A stretch of DNA of 17,844 nucleotides from Chloroflexota bacterium. GTDB lineage: Bacteria > Chloroflexota > Dehalococcoidia > SM23-28-2 > HRBIN24. The translations under genes were made by a program, and so were the position numbers. The notes under the pieces were generated by a model, which worked only from the letters and a program-made list of their open reading frames with translations, was not told the origin of the DNA and searched no databases. Positions 14,568 to 17,844 of the stretch are shown piece by piece. The DNA is taken from positions 1 through 17,844 of the forward strand of contig JAUQPQ010000029.1 of the NCBI GenBank assembly GCA_030550295.1, read 5' to 3'. Each line of letters begins with the position of its first letter. The first letter of the stretch is position 1.

Positions 14568-15437
14568 ATGGGCATTTTGCATGTAACTGGCGGCACTTTT
14601 CGCCTTGCCCTTGGCGATTGGGTGATCCATCCGGAGGTGATCCTTCTGGGGTTCCTTTTGCTTTGGGGCTATACGTATGCGGTGACGGAGCTACGCCCGA
14701 AGGTCTCAGACGCTGGCCGGGTGCGCCGAAGCCAAATGATCCTCTTCTTTTTAGGGGTCTTTAGCCTGTACCTGGCGGGATCGTCCCCGCTGGACGAGCT
14801 GTCCGACTGGCTGGTAAGTGCCCATATGGCCCAGCATGTGATCCTGACCACGGTAGCGCCTCCCCTTATCATCGCTGGCGTCCCTTCGTGGTTGTGGGCA
14901 TGGCTAGTGAAGGTAAGCCGCTTAGAGCCGCTGCTACGTAAGGCCCTTCATCCCATTGTGGCCCTGGCCCTGTTCAATGGTATTGTCCTTATCTTTCACC
15001 TCCCCTTTGCTGTGGAACTACAGGTGAGGTCAGACTTGTTCCACTTCTTCGCCCACTTGTTCCTGGTGGTGGCGGGGATAGTCATGTGGTGGCCAGTACT
15101 GGCATCGCTGCCCAGCCTTCCCAAGCTTTCATATCCCCTGCAGATGGCCTACCTCTTCGTGCAATCGTTAGTTCCCTCCTTTTTGGCCTCCTTCCTCACC
15201 TTCTCTGACCGGCTGCTCTACCCTACATATCCCGCCAGGGGGATGTTGTGGGGTCTATCTCCAGTGCACGACCAGCAGATAGGGGGCCTGGTGATGAAAC
15301 TTGCCCCGAGCATCATCATGTGGGCGTTCATAGGGTGGGCCTTTTTCCGCTGGTATGCCGAGTTTGAGGCACGGGAGCGGGGCCCTCGATGGGAAGAAGT
15401 GGAGACAGAGCTGCGGCGTCTCGGCCTCGACGAGTGA
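14568..15437 (+). CDS. ctaG: CtaG-type cytochrome c oxidase assembly factor (caa3_CtaG family)
   Basis: 289 residues with about seven membrane helices. Family markers are the LDELSDWLVSAHMAQHVILT region (75-94, His86, His90), FHLPFAVE (143-150), HFFAHLFLVVAGIVMWWPV (159-177) and DQQIGGLVMK (235-244). Proteins of this family assist assembly of the copper centres of aa3/caa3 oxidases in Gram-positive and related bacteria and are unrelated to the Cox11 protein also called CtaG. The gene starts 16 nt after coxD with no clear Shine-Dalgarno, so it may depend on translational coupling. It appears to be the last gene of the oxidase cluster. Confidence 0.9.
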   Translation: MGILHVTGGTFRLALGDWVIHPEVILLGFLLLWGYTYAVTELRPKVSDAGRVRRSQMILFFLGVFSLYLAGSSPLDELSDWLVSAHMAQHVILTTVAPPLIIAGVPSWLWAWLVKVSRLEPLLRKALHPIVALALFNGIVLIFHLPFAVELQVRSDLFHFFAHLFLVVAGIVMWWPVLASLPSLPKLSYPLQMAYLFVQSLVPSFLASFLTFSDRLLYPTYPARGMLWGLSPVHDQQIGGLVMKLAPSIIMWAFIGWAFFRWYAEFEARERGPRWEEVETELRRLGLDE

Positions 15438-15497
15438 GGGATGACACCTAGAAGGGTGGTGTGCTTGGGTGGACTGTAGGAGAGGGGTTAGCGGCTA

Positions 15498-16241
15498 CTA
15501 ATATGATAGGGATGAAGAGGGCTGTTGAGGGCCTCCCCCCTGTATGGGGTAAGTAACCTCTTGCCTAGGCGAGGAGGCCTCAGCCCCTGTCTTACCTTCC
15601 TCATGGACGGCTGCCCATATGGCCCCTGCCAAAAGCCCAGCTACGGCGATGCCTATGATGGCTGCCACCTGCCACCCCTTTATGTGGGGACGAGTAGCGA
15701 CCCACCAGCCCACAGCCAAGATGAGGGCCGAAATGCCCAAGGCCATGGGGGTGGAAGCCTTTACGTCCCCTACATGCCAGTGGGCCAGCTCTAAGTAAAT
15801 GCGCGAAAGGCCGTAAATAACCAGAACTCCAAACAGGAAGGCACCCAAGGGCAGCAGTAGGGGAAACAGGACCCGTTCCTTCACCTCCGTCTCTCTCTGG
15901 AGGCGCTGCCACCAATCCTCGCTACGCAAGGCCTCCATATCTACCACCTGGAGGCTGTTGGGCACCAGAAGATGGCCGAACTCCTCCAGGATAGATACTA
16001 TCGTTGGCGCCCCCGTCTCATAGTCGATGAGGCTTTGGTCGTCGGCCCACCGGGTCTCTATTACCAACTGCACCTTACCCTTGCGGTTGATAGACTTTAC
16101 CACCCTCATGTCCAGAAAGCCGGTATGACCCTCCAGCTCCTTTCGGTGGTTATCCAGTCTCTCGAGGAGCCCTCCCGGGCGCAACGCCTCCTCCAGCCGA
16201 TCGCTCTCCACCTGGGCGAGGACTAACTGGACGTATTCCAT
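15498..16241 (-). CDS. Membrane protein with N-terminal ABM-like (ferredoxin-fold) domain, function unknown
   Basis: 247 residues. The first about 100 residues look like a dimeric alpha/beta-barrel ABM domain: an early EYVQLVLAQV strand, LLERLDNHRKELEGHTGFLDMRVVKS, VQLVIETRWADDQSLIDYE. Such domains occur in quinol monooxygenases, IsdG-type heme oxygenases and in many proteins with no known reaction. Three membrane helices follow (about 124-147, 166-183, 190-211), then a Pro/Gln/Ser-rich cytoplasmic or periplasmic tail. Catalytic residues cannot be assigned. GAGGAG lies 8 nt before ATG 16241. It faces the oxidase cluster convergently, 60 bp from ctaG; a link to heme or respiration is only positional. 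Confidence 0.75.
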   Translation of the reverse strand: MEYVQLVLAQVESDRLEEALRPGGLLERLDNHRKELEGHTGFLDMRVVKSINRKGKVQLVIETRWADDQSLIDYETGAPTIVSILEEFGHLLVPNSLQVVDMEALRSEDWWQRLQRETEVKERVLFPLLLPLGAFLFGVLVIYGLSRIYLELAHWHVGDVKASTPMALGISALILAVGWWVATRPHIKGWQVAAIIGIAVAGLLAGAIWAAVHEEGKTGAEASSPRQEVTYPIQGGGPQQPSSSLSY

Positions 16242-16297
16242 CGTTTTAGCTCCTCTATGGTCAGACTTATATTAACGTTGCTTTGGCTCCAAGTTAG

Positions 16298-16326
16298 ACG
16301 ATAGCATTTTAATCTAAGGTGGTCAA
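16298..16326 (-). promoter_or_regulatory. Possible promoter for the ABM-like membrane protein
   Basis: On the minus strand TTGACC (16326-16321) and TATCGT (16303-16298) are 17 bp apart. The predicted leader is about 50 nt. An alternative -10, TATAAG (16271-16266), lies closer to the gene but lacks a well-placed -35. Confidence 0.4.
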
Positions 16327-16372
16327 TCTTTGGTGGGGGCGAACGACGCCTCGGCCCCGATGGGACGAGGGT

Positions 16373-16402
16373 TTGACAGGTAGGGAAGGCATTATGTATG
16401 CT
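16373..16402 (+). promoter_or_regulatory. Promoter for the MaoC-MaoC-SDR cluster
   Basis: A perfect TTGACA (16373-16378) is followed 18 bp later by TATGCT (16397-16402). Predicted start is near 16409, giving a leader of about 31 nt that contains the AGGAGGT ribosome binding site. The rest of the 198-bp gap 16242-16439 holds the opposing promoter and nothing else I can identify. Confidence 0.6.
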
Positions 16403-16428
16403 GGCATCGGCTCCAAGCCCATTGAGAA

Positions 16429-16435
16429 AGGAGGT
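16429..16435 (+). promoter_or_regulatory. Shine-Dalgarno that fixes the start of the first MaoC gene
   Basis: AGGAGGT lies 4 nt before ATG 16440. An earlier in-frame ATG at 16398 falls within the predicted promoter -10 box and is therefore not used. Confidence 0.75.
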
Positions 16436-16439
16436 AGGT

Positions 16440-16910
16440 ATGACGCAGCCCTCCATCATCACCGACGAGATGCGCGCCTACATTGGGCGAGAGTCTGAAC
16501 CTATCGTCGTTGAGGTGGACAAGACGTCTTGCCGCATGTTCGCTAGGGCGGTAGGCTACACTGACCCCCTCTTTTACGATGAGGAGGAGGCGAAGAGGCG
16601 TGGGTATCGGAGCATACCAGCACCTCCTGGATTTTTAGGTCACCCCGTTTACAACCCGGCTAGACCTCAGCGCTTAGATTACCTGCCGCCCTTCCAGACC
16701 CCCTTCACCCGCATCCTTAACGGTGGCACCGACATCGAGTACTACGAGGATATATGCGCAGGTGATGTCCTCACCGTGACCCGCAAGTTAGTAGATATGC
16801 AAGAGAGGCAGGGTCGATTGGGGCCCATGCTTATCACCGTGACCGAGTTCACATATAAGCGTGGCGATCAGGTAGTAGCAAGATTCCGCGGCACCCTTAT
16901 CCAGTACTAA
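16440..16910 (+). CDS. MaoC-N / HadA-like (R)-hydratase-dehydratase subunit (probably non-catalytic partner)
   Basis: 156 residues, hot-dog fold of the MaoC_dehydrat_N / FAS1-like dehydratase type. Visible are DKTSCRMFARAVGYTDPLFYDEEEAKRRGY (41-70), APPGFLGHPVY and the late GGTDIEYYEDICAGDVLTV. It lacks the GD-x4-H catalytic pair of active (R)-hydratases; the HadA subunit of mycobacterial HadAB is likewise the substrate-binding, non-catalytic half. The next gene, 14 nt on, carries that pair, so the two probably form a HadAB-like heterodimer that hydrates trans-2-enoyl thioesters to (R)-3-hydroxyacyl thioesters or the reverse. CoA or ACP substrate is undecided. Confidence 0.85.
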   Translation: MTQPSIITDEMRAYIGRESEPIVVEVDKTSCRMFARAVGYTDPLFYDEEEAKRRGYRSIPAPPGFLGHPVYNPARPQRLDYLPPFQTPFTRILNGGTDIEYYEDICAGDVLTVTRKLVDMQERQGRLGPMLITVTEFTYKRGDQVVARFRGTLIQY

Positions 16911-16924
16911 GGAGGCAGGCGGTC

Positions 16925-17362
16925 ATGGCTGATCAGAAGGTTTACTTTGAGGACGTTCAAGAGGGACAGGAAGTCCCCTCCCTTACCATGTATTGCGATT
17001 CCCAGCGGCTGGTGATGTGGGCTGCCGCCTCTGGAGACTTCTACCAGATCCACTACGACAAAGACTTTGCCCAGTCCACAGGCTTGCCCGACCGTATCGT
17101 CCATGGGGCGCTAAAGCATGCCCTTCTGGGCCGCATGCTGCACGAATGGATCGCTCCTCTGGGGCGTGTAAAGAGGCTGGCTGTCCAATACCGCGGCATG
17201 GATATGGTGAACCAGAACGTCGTTTGCAAAGGTGTAGTGACCAAGAAGTACCAGAAGGACGGGGAGAACATCGTGGAGCTGGAGGTGTGGACTGAGACCC
17301 CAGAGGGGCAACGTACCACTCCAGGATCGGCCGTGGTGACCCTCCCCTCCCGGGGGAGCTGA
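16925..17362 (+). CDS. MaoC / HadB-like (R)-hydratase-dehydratase catalytic subunit
   Basis: 145 residues, single hot-dog domain. The hydratase-2 motif is present as ASGDFYQIHYDKDFA with Asp38 and His43, matching the catalytic pair of HadB and (R)-specific enoyl-CoA hydratases, although the usual Asn-Pro between them is replaced by Tyr-Gln. RIVHGALKHALLGRML (57-72) corresponds to the conserved HG helix. It probably pairs with the upstream HadA-like subunit. GGAGG lies 9 nt before ATG 16925, immediately after the upstream stop, so the genes are coupled. The following SDR supports a route (R)-3-hydroxyacyl to 3-ketoacyl. Confidence 0.88.
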   Translation: MADQKVYFEDVQEGQEVPSLTMYCDSQRLVMWAAASGDFYQIHYDKDFAQSTGLPDRIVHGALKHALLGRMLHEWIAPLGRVKRLAVQYRGMDMVNQNVVCKGVVTKKYQKDGENIVELEVWTETPEGQRTTPGSAVVTLPSRGS

Positions 17363-17407
17363 TCTGCTAAAGGCACCCAGACCTAAACTTTGAAGCTGGA
17401 GGATGCC

Positions 17408-17844
17408 ATGGGCTGGCTGGACGGCAAAGTGGCAGTAGTCACAGGGGCAGGCCGGGGCATCGGCCGTGCCATCGCTTTAATGATGGCCCGCGAGGGGGCC
17501 AAAGTAGTGGTCAACGACCCCGGCGTAGGGCCCGACGGCGTAGGCTTTGATCAGGGTCCTGCTGAGCAGGTGGTGGCGGAGATCAGGGCAGCTGGCGGGG
17601 AGGCGGTAGCGAGTTACGAGTCGGTGGCCGATTTTGAGGGGGCGGGGAGGATCATAGGGAAGGCGGTAGAGGAGTTTGGGCGGATAGACATTTTGGTGAA
17701 CAATGCGGGGATCTTGCGGGATCGGATGGTATTCAACATGACGGAGGCGGAGTGGGACGGTGTGATAGCGGTGCATTTGAAGGGGACGTTCAACTGCACC
17801 CGTCACGCCTCGGTGCTGATGCGTCAGCAGCGCTACGGGCGCAT
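17408..17844 (+). CDS. Short-chain dehydrogenase resembling the (R)-3-hydroxyacyl-CoA dehydrogenase of MFE-2, cut by right edge
   Basis: The first 145 residues are visible. The Rossmann motif is TGAGRGIG (12-19); Asp37 in VVVNDPG suggests NAD rather than NADP. NNAG is at 98-101, directly followed by ILRDR, a signature of MFE-2-like dehydrogenases, as is the insert of about ten residues after NDPG. The catalytic Ser-Tyr-Lys lies beyond the window. The likely reaction is oxidation of (R)-3-hydroxyacyl-CoA to 3-ketoacyl-CoA. With the two MaoC proteins upstream this is a split version of the peroxisomal multifunctional enzyme. GGAGG lies 5 nt before ATG 17408; a 45-nt gap separates it from the MaoC gene. 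A FabG-like role in biosynthesis is the main alternative. Confidence 0.88.
   Translation, partial: MGWLDGKVAVVTGAGRGIGRAIALMMAREGAKVVVNDPGVGPDGVGFDQGPAEQVVAEIRAAGGEAVASYESVADFEGAGRIIGKAVEEFGRIDILVNNAGILRDRMVFNMTEAEWDGVIAVHLKGTFNCTRHASVLMRQQRYGR

Noticed and set aside
15444..15462. Hairpin ACACC / GGTGT after ctaG as a terminator
   Set aside because: Only 5 bp with a 9-nt loop and no following T-run on either strand.

Overview
The window is a compact, gene-dense bacterial chromosome segment with about twenty protein-coding genes and no sign of mobile elements, CRISPR arrays, tRNA or rRNA. Gene content (split ADP-forming acyl-CoA synthetase, tandem MaoC-type hydratases beside an MFE-2-like dehydrogenase, a CtaA/CtaB/Cox cluster with a CtaG-type assembly factor, and a GreA with an extra N-terminal domain) suggests an aerobic, possibly thermophilic Chloroflexota-like bacterium. 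That placement is inference from gene content and protein style, not from a marker search.

Left part (1-4388, minus strand). A likely operon reads right to left: endonuclease III (nth), the ATP-grasp beta subunit of an ADP-forming acyl-CoA synthetase, a metallo-beta-lactamase-fold hydrolase, the CoA-binding alpha subunit of the same synthetase, and a zinc alcohol dehydrogenase that runs off the left edge.

Middle part (4389-8846). Divergent from nth is selD. Its true start is at 4472, and it carries an in-frame TGA (4517-4519) exactly where the catalytic Cys/Sec of selenophosphate synthetase lies, followed by a SECIS-like hairpin. A plain ORF caller truncates this gene, and it is the clearest hidden feature here. 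It implies the organism has a selenocysteine-decoding system, although selA, selB and selC are not in the window. Then follow a YIP1-like membrane protein and rsmG (minus), a GreA-family factor with an N-terminal recombinase-type SAM-like domain (plus, apparently leaderless), and citrate synthase (minus).

Right-centre part (8847-15437, plus strand). Well-formed back-to-back promoters drive citrate synthase leftward and a terminal-oxidase cluster rightward: ctaA (heme A synthase), ctaB (heme O synthase), coxB, coxA, coxC, coxD and ctaG. Together these encode an A1-type aa3 cytochrome c oxidase with its heme A biosynthesis and copper-assembly functions, so the TCA entry enzyme and the respiratory terminus share one control region.

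Right part (15438-17844). A minus-strand membrane protein with an N-terminal ABM-like domain faces a plus-strand cluster of two MaoC/HadAB-like (R)-hydratase/dehydratase subunits and an SDR resembling the dehydrogenase domain of peroxisomal MFE-2. The SDR is cut by the right edge. Together with the acyl-CoA synthetase at the left, this points to CoA-thioester metabolism.

No gene-free stretch exceeds 300 bases; the longest is 16242-16439. I found no convincing intrinsic terminators, and convergent gene pairs are separated by as little as 3 bp.
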